From Halorubrum sp. Hd13 (lineage in GTDB: Archaea > Halobacteriota > Halobacteria > Halobacteriales > Haloferacaceae): DNA of 64,000 bases. The stretch is from positions 51,421 through 115,420 of the forward strand of contig NZ_NHOY01000116.1 in assembly GCF_002252755.1 (NCBI RefSeq). The letters run 5' to 3'. Both the position numbers and the translations under genes were made by a program. Under the pieces are notes generated by a model. It ran no database searches and was not told the origin of the DNA. It worked only from the letters and a program-made list of their open reading frames with translations. Shown in pieces: positions 17,931 through 25,697 of the stretch; the first letter of the stretch is position 1, and each line of letters begins with the position of its first letter.

Positions 17931-18581
17931 GTGACAATCGAACGAACACGAACCGACAAAGGCACCGAGCAACAAGATAACGAACAGACGGTCGACGACC
18001 AGCCTGACGCGAAACCATCAATAAAGCGACAGCGTGACCACCAGCCGGATGCCTATCCAACTGGCTATGACCCATTCGGCGAAACCCGAGTCGGGATTGG
18101 AACTGCGGACGGCAACATCGAACGCCTCATTCGACACAACGAAGGACGACATCATTCCGAGGGAAACCACAGCACACGGGAGGCCGCACGCGACAAAAAG
18201 CGGATCACGCAGTCTCTTTGTTCGTCGATTGAAGTGACACAGTATCAGCAACAACAGGCAATCTCCGCGATGGGAAGTATGAATCTCGACCGCTTCGGGC
18301 AACAGAAACGGATCGAGAAAGTCGCTCTCTGTACGATCAGAGTCGTCGTTGACCGGGATAGAGAACAATATTTTCTGAATGGGAAGGATCCTGCTGATCT
18401 TGACCTCACCACCGTTGATGCGGACCAATTTCCGACGAAGCTTGAGGAGGATTCACAGTACGATTCACTCTGTGAACAGCACGACCTCCCGAAGACGGAC
18501 CGAAACACTATCACACGGCTCGTTAAGCGCGAACTGAGGCAGATCGGTTACTTTGAGCGGGAAGACCGGCCGTTGCGGTAA
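17931..18581 (+). CDS. Element protein of unknown function
   Basis: A hydrophilic, Gln/Asp-rich protein of about 216 residues. The middle (RDKKRITQSLCSSIEVTQYQQQQAISAMGSMNLDRFG) and the C-terminal half (KTDRNTITRLVKRELRQIGYF) are predicted helical, the last part perhaps a DNA-binding helix pair. The segment KRIEKVALCTIRVVVDR is the only strongly hydrophobic strand. I do not recognise a family. GTG at 17931 is chosen because of a weak TATA-like GATTAAATC further upstream; TTG at 17904 is the alternative. Its position between an integrase and a structured RNA-like segment suggests a role in maintenance of the element. Confidence 0.55.
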   Translation: MTIERTRTDKGTEQQDNEQTVDDQPDAKPSIKRQRDHQPDAYPTGYDPFGETRVGIGTADGNIERLIRHNEGRHHSEGNHSTREAARDKKRITQSLCSSIEVTQYQQQQAISAMGSMNLDRFGQQKRIEKVALCTIRVVVDRDREQYFLNGKDPADLDLTTVDADQFPTKLEEDSQYDSLCEQHDLPKTDRNTITRLVKRELRQIGYFEREDRPLR

Positions 18582-18679
18582 TCCGAACCCTAGCCATCAT
18601 CCTCCGCGATTGTTGCCGTTTCACCTCTCGATCGCTCAATTTCATCTTCCTTTAAGTGTTACTTGCGACAATATGCGGG

Positions 18680-18925
18680 TTGAGGAGGTCCGTCCGAGAG
18701 GTCCCCCGTAAGGGGGCCGATTGGTCGGCCCGTTATCGCGGCCGATTAATCCCCCTTCGAAGCTTATCGGCCTTCGGTATGCCGCTATTTAATTCTTGAA
18801 AGGGCTAAATAAGGCCCTTCGGGGTTTGAACGCTCGCGCGATGACCCCCCGAAAGACCACGGCCTATGGGGGGTCGACGTTGTACCGTTGTTTAACGACG
18901 CGCGCTTGATTCCCGCGCGATGTAA
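18680..18925 (+). ncRNA. Candidate structured RNA of the integrated element
   Basis: No open frame with coding character covers this segment. It holds at least six strong hairpins in a row: a GGTCCCCC/GGGGGCC stem (18700-18718), GGGCCGA/TCGGCCC (18714-18731), GGCCGAT/ATCGGCC (18740-18772), GAAAGGGC/GCCCTTC with a bulged A (18798-18820), GACCCCCC/GGGGGGTC (18843-18875) and CGCGC/GCGCG (18901-18919). The first two share bases and exclude each other. A TATA-like TTTAAGT at about 18651-18657 predicts transcription starting near 18680 on the plus strand. An origin or recombination region built of DNA palindromes is the alternative reading. Strand is inferred from the promoter. Confidence 0.5.
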
Positions 18926-19113
18926 CCCGAAGTCGTCGAATCCCTTTGCTCAGTACCGACCTCACGATTAGTCGCCATCAGCTCTTAGCCTCGCTACTCA
19001 CTTTTCAGTAGCAGTAGCTCCGGAAGTTGCTTTCTGCGCCCAGTGGCGACGCTGTCCAATTATGCCGCGATAATCGGTTGAGCAGAGGCTTCGACGGGGA
19101 ATCACAGAAAATA

Positions 19114-19506
19114 ATGTTCGGACACTACACCCACGACGAGTCGTACGTCCCGCCAATTAACGAGCCTCACGCCTACGAGCAGTGGGAAGCACGCACGCCT
19201 GCAGAGATATCGCTTGAAGAAGGCTGGCGAGCGGCCATTCCGGTCCATGCTCCCGAGTGTAACGCGACGTTCACTCGGCTGTATGCCCCGTACAACGTGC
19301 TGTTCGTCGTACGTGACGGGATCTTGCGGACAGAGCTGAACAACGACGGTCGCATCGACACAGAAGGCCTCTCAACCTGTCCGTCCTGTGAGGAGCTTAT
19401 TGACCCGCTTCGAGCAGAGGGTAACTGTCCGTGGTGTGATGCTGTACTCCCCAACCGTCAGACGACAGGGGGAGTCACCCTTGTCACCGGGGGTGCACAG
19501 CGATGA
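19114..19506 (+). CDS. Zinc-ribbon protein of unknown function
   Basis: A 130-residue protein ending in a two-pair zinc ribbon: CPSC near residue 90 and CPWC about 18 residues later. The N-terminal part (PEISLEEGW-like AEISLEEGWRAAIPVHAPEC) has no family I know. ATG at 19114 follows a purine-rich A-tract; a longer upstream frame is unlikely to be translated because it enters the hairpin region. Its stop overlaps the next ATG (ATGA), so the two proteins are probably made together. Confidence 0.6.
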   Translation: MFGHYTHDESYVPPINEPHAYEQWEARTPAEISLEEGWRAAIPVHAPECNATFTRLYAPYNVLFVVRDGILRTELNNDGRIDTEGLSTCPSCEELIDPLRAEGNCPWCDAVLPNRQTTGGVTLVTGGAQR

Positions 19507-19808
19507 GTGGACCACCCAAAGTGGAGCTAGGCGATCTAGACGGGACGCACGGTTGGGTCCGGACATCGGGGTTCGTCAACTGGATCGAGGACGTCGCTTC
19601 GCACCAGCCGCAGCAGCGCGTACATCTCGGTGACGATTCGACGCAAGAAGGTGTTATCTGCACGGTCTGGACAGATGATATCGAGCTGGAGGAGGGTGTC
19701 GGCTACTACTTCGGTGGCATCGATGACACCTACGAGAAACGCGAGGAGGTCCAGCTGAAACTGGTCACGAAATCCTGGGCGAACGAGTTCTGGCGGCGAG
19801 ACCAGTAG
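19503..19808 (+). CDS. Small OB-fold-like protein
   Basis: A 101-residue acidic protein with alternating strands: GTHGWVRTSGFVNWIED, then EGVICTVWTDDIELEEGVGYYFGGID and VQLKLVTKSWANEFW. The pattern resembles the OB folds of single-stranded DNA-binding proteins, where a strand with VW follows a nucleic-acid-binding loop, but this is fold-level inference. ATG at 19503 overlaps the stop of the zinc-ribbon gene. A role in replication or repair of the element would fit. Confidence 0.55.
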   Translation: MSGPPKVELGDLDGTHGWVRTSGFVNWIEDVASHQPQQRVHLGDDSTQEGVICTVWTDDIELEEGVGYYFGGIDDTYEKREEVQLKLVTKSWANEFWRRDQ

Positions 19809-19881
19809 AGTAGCTCAGAATGACCTTCTCACTAGAACTGCTCGGCTCTACGGGCCTGAAACGACCGTTGATATACAGATC

Positions 19882-20124
19882 ATGAATCACGACAACACGG
19901 ACGCAAACGGCTGGAGGCATCGAAGCGGCGGCAGTCACAACATCGGCGAATCCATGCCAGGAACGATCGGGGATGCAGAGCGGGTCCTACATGACCGAGA
20001 GGGTCAGACACCGACTGTCGACCCTTCGGTTGAGGTCCCTGCTGAGGAAAGCGAGACGTGCACTGATACGACGGAAGATAATGGCGTTGATGTCGACGAC
20101 CTTGTAAGTCGCCTTCGAGAATAG
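19882..20124 (+). CDS. Small acidic hypothetical protein
   Basis: An 80-residue, probably disordered, acidic protein with a C-terminal helix DVDDLVSRLRE. No domain is recognisable. ATG at 19882 is preceded by TTGATATAC at 19865-19873, a possible promoter rather close to the start. It is convergent with the second recombinase gene, separated by ten bases. Confidence 0.45.
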   Translation: MNHDNTDANGWRHRSGGSHNIGESMPGTIGDAERVLHDREGQTPTVDPSVEVPAEESETCTDTTEDNGVDVDDLVSRLRE

Positions 20125-20134
20125 GGAACGGATC

Positions 20135-21250
20135 TCAGGTGTATGACGAGCCACGACCGTCGACGTCGTTGAGGGCTTCCTGCCGCTGCTTCATTTTGTC
20201 CTCCTTCGACCGAACGTCGTAATGCTGGTCGATGATCGTCGGCGAGACGTTACACCGGTCGCTGACAATTTCGACCGGAACACCTGCCCGGAGCAACTGT
20301 GTGATGTAGCCCCGCCGGATCGGGTGGGGCGTCACACTCGACGGGCAGCGTGCGGCTCGTGCCTCGTTGTTGGCGGCTTCGCAGTCGTCGGGGTCGCGGT
20401 CGTGCGGACACTCTCGGCCGATAGCACACGGTCGTGACCATCGGTAGACGTAGGTTCGGATGGTCGATGTCCCCACGCGACCGCGCTGGGTCGCGAGGAG
20501 TGGTTTCCGGCCGTGGTCGTCGACGATGTCCGGACGGCGCTGTTCGAGGTAGTCGTCGATCACGTCACACGCCGCTTCGCTTATCGCGACACGGCGCTCA
20601 CCTGGCTCCTTGTTCTTGATCGGTGTGTCCGAGTCCGGCCGGTGGTGGATCTCGATGTGAGGCGTCTCTGCGTCGGCTTGGTAGTCTCGGACGTCGAGGG
20701 CGCGGGCTCCCCCAAGGCGTACGCCCGTCTCCGTAAGGACGACCCAACAGACGTGCTCCGTCGTAGCGTACTCGTACCGTTCGAGGTAGGCCAGGACCTC
20801 TTGGGCGCGTTCCGCGTTGAGCACGGTGTCTCGCGCGTTCTCGCCGTTGTCCAAGTTTGGCGAGTCGACCTTGCGGTACAGTCCCGACTCAACGGCGTCG
20901 ATAGTCTCGCACCACTCGATGAACACGCGCAGCGAGTCCATCTGTGTCTTCTCGCTGACGACGTTGAGGTCTTCGCGCCGCCACACACGGAACTCGTGGA
21001 GGTCGCGAGCGGAGAGTTGGTCGAGTGTATCGATGCCTTGGTCGTCACACCAGTCGACGAAGAAGCCGAGCCGAGAGCGATGGGCATCGACGGTCGCCTC
21101 CTGGCAGTCGCGGGCCTTGTCGTTGAGGTAGAGTTCGAGGGCTCGCTCCGGAGCGGTCGGTTCGAGGGATTCGGTCGTCTGTTCGAGCAGCTCCTCGAGA
21201 CGATTCTCTAGGCTGTCCGGCTCGGTGATGGAGGGAAGCTCGTTGGACAC
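20135..21250 (-). CDS. Second tyrosine recombinase, paralogue of the attL integrase
   Basis: A 371-residue integrase that aligns along its length with the protein at 16581-17591: both share SRLxFxxxWC, EKTQMDxLRVF, the IDAVE linker, YLERYEYA, the Cys/His insert CPHDRDxxDC and CPSSVxPHPxRRG. Catalytic residues are Arg in VRLGGARALD, Lys in PIKNKEPGER, HxxR in HPIRRG and Tyr in IDQHYDVRS. An extra 40 N-terminal residues are helical and acidic. The GTG start at 21250 is two bases after the stop of a ribbon-helix-helix gene, so the pair forms an operon in which the small protein may control the recombinase. It might drive excision, inversion or resolve multimers. Confidence 0.9.
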   Translation of the reverse strand: MSNELPSITEPDSLENRLEELLEQTTESLEPTAPERALELYLNDKARDCQEATVDAHRSRLGFFVDWCDDQGIDTLDQLSARDLHEFRVWRREDLNVVSEKTQMDSLRVFIEWCETIDAVESGLYRKVDSPNLDNGENARDTVLNAERAQEVLAYLERYEYATTEHVCWVVLTETGVRLGGARALDVRDYQADAETPHIEIHHRPDSDTPIKNKEPGERRVAISEAACDVIDDYLEQRRPDIVDDHGRKPLLATQRGRVGTSTIRTYVYRWSRPCAIGRECPHDRDPDDCEAANNEARAARCPSSVTPHPIRRGYITQLLRAGVPVEIVSDRCNVSPTIIDQHYDVRSKEDKMKQRQEALNDVDGRGSSYT

Positions 21251-21252
21251 GG

Positions 21253-21510
21253 TTACTCTAACCCCTCGAGCATTTCCTCGACGAATCCATCCGGTGATTC
21301 CTCGGATGTAGTGGTCGTCGCCTGGTCGGGATTTCGGGAAAGAGACGATTCGAGTGCTCGAAGATCGCGGGGATTCCGGTCGATGTGTTCCTCGATAACG
21401 CTCTCGAGGTATGCCGAGACGGTGAGGTTACACTCCTCGGCAGCGCGGGTGAGCTTGGTCTTCGAGTCCGATTCGATACGAGCGGCGACCGACTCAGTGC
21501 GATTGGTCAC
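21253..21510 (-). CDS. Ribbon-helix-helix DNA-binding protein
   Basis: An 85-residue protein whose N-terminal half has the CopG/Arc pattern: a beta strand (TESVAARIESD) followed by two helices (KTKLTRAAEECN, LTVSAYLESVIEEHID). The tail is acidic. GTG at 21510 is chosen because the minus-strand TATA-like CTATATCA (21534-21541) is 27 bases upstream; earlier codons in the frame lie in the promoter. It precedes the second recombinase with a two-base gap and probably represses this operon. Confidence 0.75.
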   Translation of the reverse strand: MTNRTESVAARIESDSKTKLTRAAEECNLTVSAYLESVIEEHIDRNPRDLRALESSLSRNPDQATTTTSEESPDGFVEEMLEGLE

Positions 21511-21533
21511 GTCAGTTCGCAGACTGAACTTAC

Positions 21534-21541
21534 TGATATAG
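21534..21541 (-). promoter_or_regulatory. Promoter of the RHH-recombinase operon
   Basis: CTATATCA on the minus strand, 27 bases before GTG 21510. Half-sites CAGT/ACTG occur at 21513-21516, 21523-21526 and 21532-21535, between the box and the start codon, a spacing of about ten bases that would suit a ribbon-helix-helix dimer array. Confidence 0.5.
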
Positions 21542-21967
21542 GTGGCGCAGAATTGGTGGTTAGGCGACCTATATTCACCAATTCCTGCCAAAGTAGGCTG
21601 TATTTTCGTTATAGAACTGACCGAATGAGTTATTCCGCCACCAATTATGATTCTGTATTTGCGTCTGGTTACCAACTACAGAGGCGAGATCACAGGTTAT
21701 CTACCAACTCATATCGACGAGCGATCTATCTCGTCAAATCGCCATACTGCACGTCGATATTGGTGTTTGATATTCCAGAAAGAGGTTCGTCCCCTCATGA
21801 GAAAAGCATCAATATCGGGATATTCGTAGCGGGAAAGTTCTCGCGCGACAGTGACGAGTCGGCTCGATCAGTTCGTTCTGGACGCCCACTAGCTCGGGGG
21901 AATACCCAAACACGGTCTGGTCGCCACTATCAGCAGAACTAACAAGATATCCGGAGTGGCATGATCC
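21542..21967. other. Intergenic region without a supported gene
   Basis: About 425 A+T-rich bases between divergently transcribed genes. The open frames here have no codon bias or start signals. It holds the upstream part of the RHH promoter on the left and, on the right, the start region of the phosphoesterase gene; nothing else is clear. Confidence 0.4.
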
Positions 21968-23020
21968 GTGGAGACCACTAGCGGCCTCCGGCACAACCAG
22001 TCTGTAACGGGTCCGCTGGAAGTGGCGATCCGCGACATCGATACCAATCCAGTACCTCCTCGAGATGTGGAACTCATCGCAACCGATGCTGATGGGGTGG
22101 AGCTACAGGTCGTTACCTGGGAGAAACACGACGTAACGGTTGAGTGGGAGGTCGGTGCCACGTATGCGATCCGGGGTGGCCGAGCCAAACGATACATCGA
22201 CGCTTCGGGTCCGGAACTGCGTATCCACAGTAACGCGGATTTTGCTGTTGAGCGGGTTACCCCTGATTCGGACCCGTTACGTCTCCTCATCCTTGGGGAT
22301 ACGCACGTTGGATATCGACATCGGGCATCGAATACGAAACCGCCGTGGGCCCAGGAGGTCGACAACAGGCGGACGTTCAGTCGAAGCTTCGCTCGTGCTC
22401 GGGACCTCGATGTGGATGCCGTCGTCCACGCGGGGGATGTGTTTGACCACGGGATAACTTCGGAAGACAGGGACCACGTTCGCGAAGAGATCCAGCGAAC
22501 CCATGACGTGGGGATTCCTGTATACTACATCCACGGAAACCACGACAACGAAGCGGGTAACAGGACGTTACGTGGGGGTCCGGGAATCCATATCGGTGGT
22601 GAGACCGCAGTGTTCGGGGACGATGTCGTGCGGCTTTCGGGACTCGATTACGGGGCGGGGGAGTTTTCGAGTCGGCCGCCAGAAGGGCCCGGCGACGATG
22701 GGCTATCCGTGTCGTTCCTAGTCCTACATGACACGCCGTACCCGGCGGTTGACGAGAATCGAGCTCCGATCCACCGAGCTGATCCGAATCATCTGGACCT
22801 CAGGGAGTTCCTCAACTCGGCCGATGAGTGGCTGGACCTGATCGTTTCGGGCCATCTACACGTTGGGAGTCGCGCTTCGATAGCGGGCTACGAGATTCCC
22901 CTAGTCGTTACGGGCCCGACCGCAGAGATTAGCACAGCGACACAGGAGAATAACCCCTCCACGTGGTTAGTGACCGTTTCAGAGGGAGAGGTTCAGGTTG
23001 AACGGCAGAAACTGGTGTAA
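21968..23020 (+). CDS. Mre11/SbcD-like metallophosphoesterase
   Basis: A 350-residue protein. Residues about 15-90 form a beta-rich N-terminal domain, possibly an OB fold (VAIRDIDTNPVPPRDVELIATDADG). The catalytic domain then shows all calcineurin-like motifs: GDTHVG, HAGDVFDHG, HGNHDNE, LHDTPYP and SGHLHVG, which bind two metals, usually manganese. The set resembles SbcD/Mre11 nucleases. No Rad50/SbcC ATPase gene is nearby, so it may act alone. The start is taken as GTG 21968, as the motif-bearing frame opens there. Within the element it may process DNA ends or serve defence. Confidence 0.8.
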   Translation: METTSGLRHNQSVTGPLEVAIRDIDTNPVPPRDVELIATDADGVELQVVTWEKHDVTVEWEVGATYAIRGGRAKRYIDASGPELRIHSNADFAVERVTPDSDPLRLLILGDTHVGYRHRASNTKPPWAQEVDNRRTFSRSFARARDLDVDAVVHAGDVFDHGITSEDRDHVREEIQRTHDVGIPVYYIHGNHDNEAGNRTLRGGPGIHIGGETAVFGDDVVRLSGLDYGAGEFSSRPPEGPGDDGLSVSFLVLHDTPYPAVDENRAPIHRADPNHLDLREFLNSADEWLDLIVSGHLHVGSRASIAGYEIPLVVTGPTAEISTATQENNPSTWLVTVSEGEVQVERQKLV

Positions 23021-23040
23021 TTCAAAATAGAACCTGGGGG

Positions 23041-23054
23041 AGGGGGGTGCGTCC
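23041..23054 (-). repeat. C-string repeat A (possible origin box)
   Basis: Reverse complement of GGACGCACCCCCCT, the 14-base motif also found at 24151 and 24289. It lies in the gap between the convergent phosphoesterase and DUF4268-like genes and points the opposite way to the other two copies. Confidence 0.6.
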
Positions 23055-23117
23055 GACAAGTCGTTTAGAATGAACGGAACCTACACAGTGAGTTCGTTAC
23101 AACAGTAGAAGCAGCGA

Positions 23118-24071
23118 TCAGTTGGACCCAAGAGCGGAAAGACGCGGCTCGAATTCCTCCTGGAATTCGTCCATCGCATCTACCCCCCACTCGATCAGAT
23201 AGTTCCGTTGGTCAGCAGTCAGCTCAGTAATCGTTCCGTCAAGATCTTCTGGCTGCTTGATCCGGGAGGCCTGTTTCTCGGGCAAACGTTCCCACTCTAA
23301 CTCAACGCCCAAACTCGTCTCAATATCTGTTCGCTCGCGTTTCAACGCCTCGAATATCTCCTCGTTGCGTTCCTTATCCGACGTGGAGATGTAGAGCTCG
23401 ACGGAGAATTCTGGCCCCTGATGGAACACCCATCCAAATCTGACTCCTGAGATGCCGGCACTGAAGGTCAGATAGTTCCGAGGTCCGGGCTTGAGCTTGT
23501 ACCAGTTCGGACGTCGCTGCGAGTACGCCTCAACCATCTCGGCGAAGAACTGACGGTAGCTATGTTCGGAGTCGGAAAGCGACTCGTTACTCACCTCTCG
23601 CTCCCATTCGTTAGGCTCAACGACAATTTCGAACTCGAACCCGCGCTCCTCGGAGCCTTCGATACTCACGACGCGGGGTCTGATCGCGAAGAACTTCGCG
23701 CCTTTCGGTCCGGTTTCGTTCAACCATTCGAGGACGCTCCGGTGTTCCGGCCGGAACTCCTCGGCGAGCCACATCGTGAACCCGGCGTTCTTTCCCGACG
23801 AGTACGTCAGGAGCTTCCCCAAGTGATCGTGGTCCGTTCGATTGTATTGGTTCTCGATGACAACGGTCTCCCCCGTGTTCATCTCTCGTGCGACGATGTC
23901 GGCCGAGAAGTCGCCGACGGCTTCCTCCGCTCGCGCGTCCTCGATTTCTATCCCCAACTCAGACGCGAGCAGGTCGATGTTCTCTGTCAACCATCTCGTG
24001 AAATCCCGCTCTTCGTTCTCCCACACCGAGCGGAGGTCGTGCTCTTGGATTCGCGAGACGTTACGATCCAT
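23118..24071 (-). CDS. DUF4268-like protein with a PD-(D/E)XK-type nuclease core
   Basis: A 317-residue protein. Residues about 45-100 contain FSADIVAREMNTGETVVIENQ followed by DHDHLGKLLTYSSG, a D...ExN/Q arrangement typical of restriction-like folds that read an external DNA or protein. The second half (YRQFFAEMVEAYSQRRP on) matches the layout of DUF4268 proteins often found in defence islands. ATG at 24071 is leaderless: minus-strand ATTTTATCA at 24094-24102 is 27 bases upstream. It sits between the C-string repeats of the putative origin and may therefore link replication and defence, or simply be cargo. Confidence 0.6.
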   Translation of the reverse strand: MDRNVSRIQEHDLRSVWENEERDFTRWLTENIDLLASELGIEIEDARAEEAVGDFSADIVAREMNTGETVVIENQYNRTDHDHLGKLLTYSSGKNAGFTMWLAEEFRPEHRSVLEWLNETGPKGAKFFAIRPRVVSIEGSEERGFEFEIVVEPNEWEREVSNESLSDSEHSYRQFFAEMVEAYSQRRPNWYKLKPGPRNYLTFSAGISGVRFGWVFHQGPEFSVELYISTSDKERNEEIFEALKRERTDIETSLGVELEWERLPEKQASRIKQPEDLDGTITELTADQRNYLIEWGVDAMDEFQEEFEPRLSALGSN

Positions 24072-24150
24072 ATACACGCTTCCTCGGGGGTTTTGATAAA
24101 ATGTTGTGAGCTGTATGCTCTTGGAGCGTAATCCGTTAAGCTTCGTTGCC

Positions 24151-24164
24151 GGACGCACCCCCCT
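24151..24164 (+). repeat. C-string repeat B (possible origin box)
   Basis: GGACGCACCCCCCT preceded by TTGCC. It is identical to copy C 138 bases to the right and to the reverse complement of copy A. Confidence 0.6.
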
Positions 24165-24288
24165 GCCCCGGGGAAGATTGGTCCGGAGCCGAAGAATATG
24201 ACCTCTGTTCCAGATGCAGAGGCGGTTCTGGGATCGTGTCTCTTTGTCACGGGATTGGATTCGGAGGCGAATATCTCGATAGTTTGCT

Positions 24289-24302
24289 GGACGCACCCCC
24301 CT
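24289..24302 (+). repeat. C-string repeat C (possible origin box)
   Basis: GGACGCACCCCCCT preceded by TTGCT. It is the copy nearest to the Orc1/Cdc6 gene, about 140 bases before its start codon. Confidence 0.6.
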
Positions 24303-24410
24303 CTGTCCCCGTCGTCCAGACAAAGTGCAGTAGAACCACAAGAGAACTAAAGAAGGCATTCAGGACGCTATCCCGTCTGCTAGTCAGGAAGACATGTAGG
24401 ACACGGGGGT

Positions 24411-24417
24411 TTTATAC
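24411..24417 (+). promoter_or_regulatory. Promoter of the Orc1/Cdc6 gene
   Basis: TTTATAC centred 27 bases before ATG 24441, predicting a leaderless transcript. Confidence 0.65.
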
Positions 24418-24440
24418 GTAATACCTGAAAACGGGAGCGT

Positions 24441-25697
24441 ATGAAGGCGTTCGGCGACGAGGACACGATCTTCGAGGATATGGACGTCCTCAACCCTAAC
24501 GAGCAGACGTATCAGCCCGAGTCGCTGCCGGAGCGCGAGGTCGAACTCGATCAGATCCACTCCGCACTCCGTCCAGCGACGATGGGCTCGACGCCGCTCA
24601 ACCTGATCGTATACGGTCAATCTGGGCAGGGGAAGACCGTCGGAATCCGCCTCAAGACCGACCAGCTTCAGGAGTACGCTGACGACTCCGAGATGGACCT
24701 CACGGTGGTTCACATCCGTTGTAAGGGCATGGATGGTTCCTACCACGTCCTGACCCACCTCGTCAAGCGACTCCGTGAGAAGCGATTCGGCCCTGGTGAG
24801 GAGCTCCCGAGCGGTCACCAGCGGAAGACTCTCCTCAACATGGTGATCGAGAACCTGGAGAAGGTCGGTGGGACGGTCATCGTTGTTCTCGACGAGATCG
24901 ATGCCATCGGTGACGACGACTACATACTCTACGAACTCCCACGGTCGAATCCGGACGGGGTCCGCCTCTCGCTCATCGGGATCACGAACGACCTCCAGTT
25001 CCGCGAGAACCTTGATGCCGACGTCCGGTCGAGCCTCGGCGAGGACGAGGTCCGTTTCGAGCCGTACGATGCTGATCAGCTCCGCAATATCCTCGCACGG
25101 CGTGCCGTCGGTGCCCTCCGAGACACGTATTTCGAGGACGACGTCGAGGACTACCAACATCTTCGAAGCGAGATTCTGAGTGACGACACGATCCCGCTTG
25201 CCGCGGCGCTAGGCGCACAGGATACGGGGGACGCTCGTGAGGCGATCCGCCTGCTGTTCCGTGCGACCCGGTTTGCCGATGATAGGGGAGAGAGCACCGT
25301 CACAGAGGAGCACGTGCGTGAAGCACGGGATTTCCTTGAGACAAAGGCCATCGAGTCGGGGATTCAGACGCTCCCGAACCAGCGAATGCTCGCGCTCATG
25401 GCGGTCACGTATCACGGGATACACGGCGACACACCTGTGACGACGACGCCCATCTACACCCAGTACAAGACCCTCTGTGAGTACGTGGACGTGAACGTGC
25501 TTTCGAACCGGCGATTCCGTGACCGGCTCAACGATCTCGCTGACACGAACGTGCTCAATAAGCGACAGGGTCGGGGTCGTGGAGACGAAAACCAGTATTC
25601 GCTGGCGGTCGACCTTGATACGGCGCTCGAGAATCTCCCGAAGGAATCGGAGCGCCTCGGAGATGTCGCAACGGTTCTTCGAGAACAGAGTGGATAA
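24441..25697 (+). CDS. Orc1/Cdc6 family replication initiator
   Basis: A 418-residue AAA+ initiator. Walker A is VYGQSGQGKT near residue 55, Walker B is VIVVLDEIDAIGDDD near residue 150, sensor 1 follows (LIGITNDLQF) and the arginine-containing DARE segment TGDAREAIRLLFRA closes the AAA+ lid. The C-terminal 120 residues form the winged helix (VTTTPIYTQYKTLCEYVDVNVLSNRRFRDRLNDL). It would bind origin boxes and recruit MCM. Sequence and base composition differ from host genes, and C-string repeats lie directly upstream, so it is most likely the initiator of the element itself. Confidence 0.92.
   Translation: MKAFGDEDTIFEDMDVLNPNEQTYQPESLPEREVELDQIHSALRPATMGSTPLNLIVYGQSGQGKTVGIRLKTDQLQEYADDSEMDLTVVHIRCKGMDGSYHVLTHLVKRLREKRFGPGEELPSGHQRKTLLNMVIENLEKVGGTVIVVLDEIDAIGDDDYILYELPRSNPDGVRLSLIGITNDLQFRENLDADVRSSLGEDEVRFEPYDADQLRNILARRAVGALRDTYFEDDVEDYQHLRSEILSDDTIPLAAALGAQDTGDAREAIRLLFRATRFADDRGESTVTEEHVREARDFLETKAIESGIQTLPNQRMLALMAVTYHGIHGDTPVTTTPIYTQYKTLCEYVDVNVLSNRRFRDRLNDLADTNVLNKRQGRGRGDENQYSLAVDLDTALENLPKESERLGDVATVLREQSG

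Larger units (their letters stand above)
23021..24440. other. Probable replication origin region of the element
   Basis: The noncoding parts on both sides of the gene at 23118-24071 contain three copies of a 14-base C-string motif, one inverted relative to the other two, directly upstream of an Orc1/Cdc6 gene. Archaeal origins commonly sit beside their initiator gene and contain origin recognition boxes with a G- or C-string. The 369-base gap 24072-24440 carries two of the copies and divergent promoters. Calling it an origin is inference from this layout. Confidence 0.5.

Noticed and set aside
21385..21942. Plus-strand frame between the RHH gene and the phosphoesterase
   Set aside because: It crosses the RHH gene in antisense and then low-bias A+T-rich sequence; no start signal or motif supports it.
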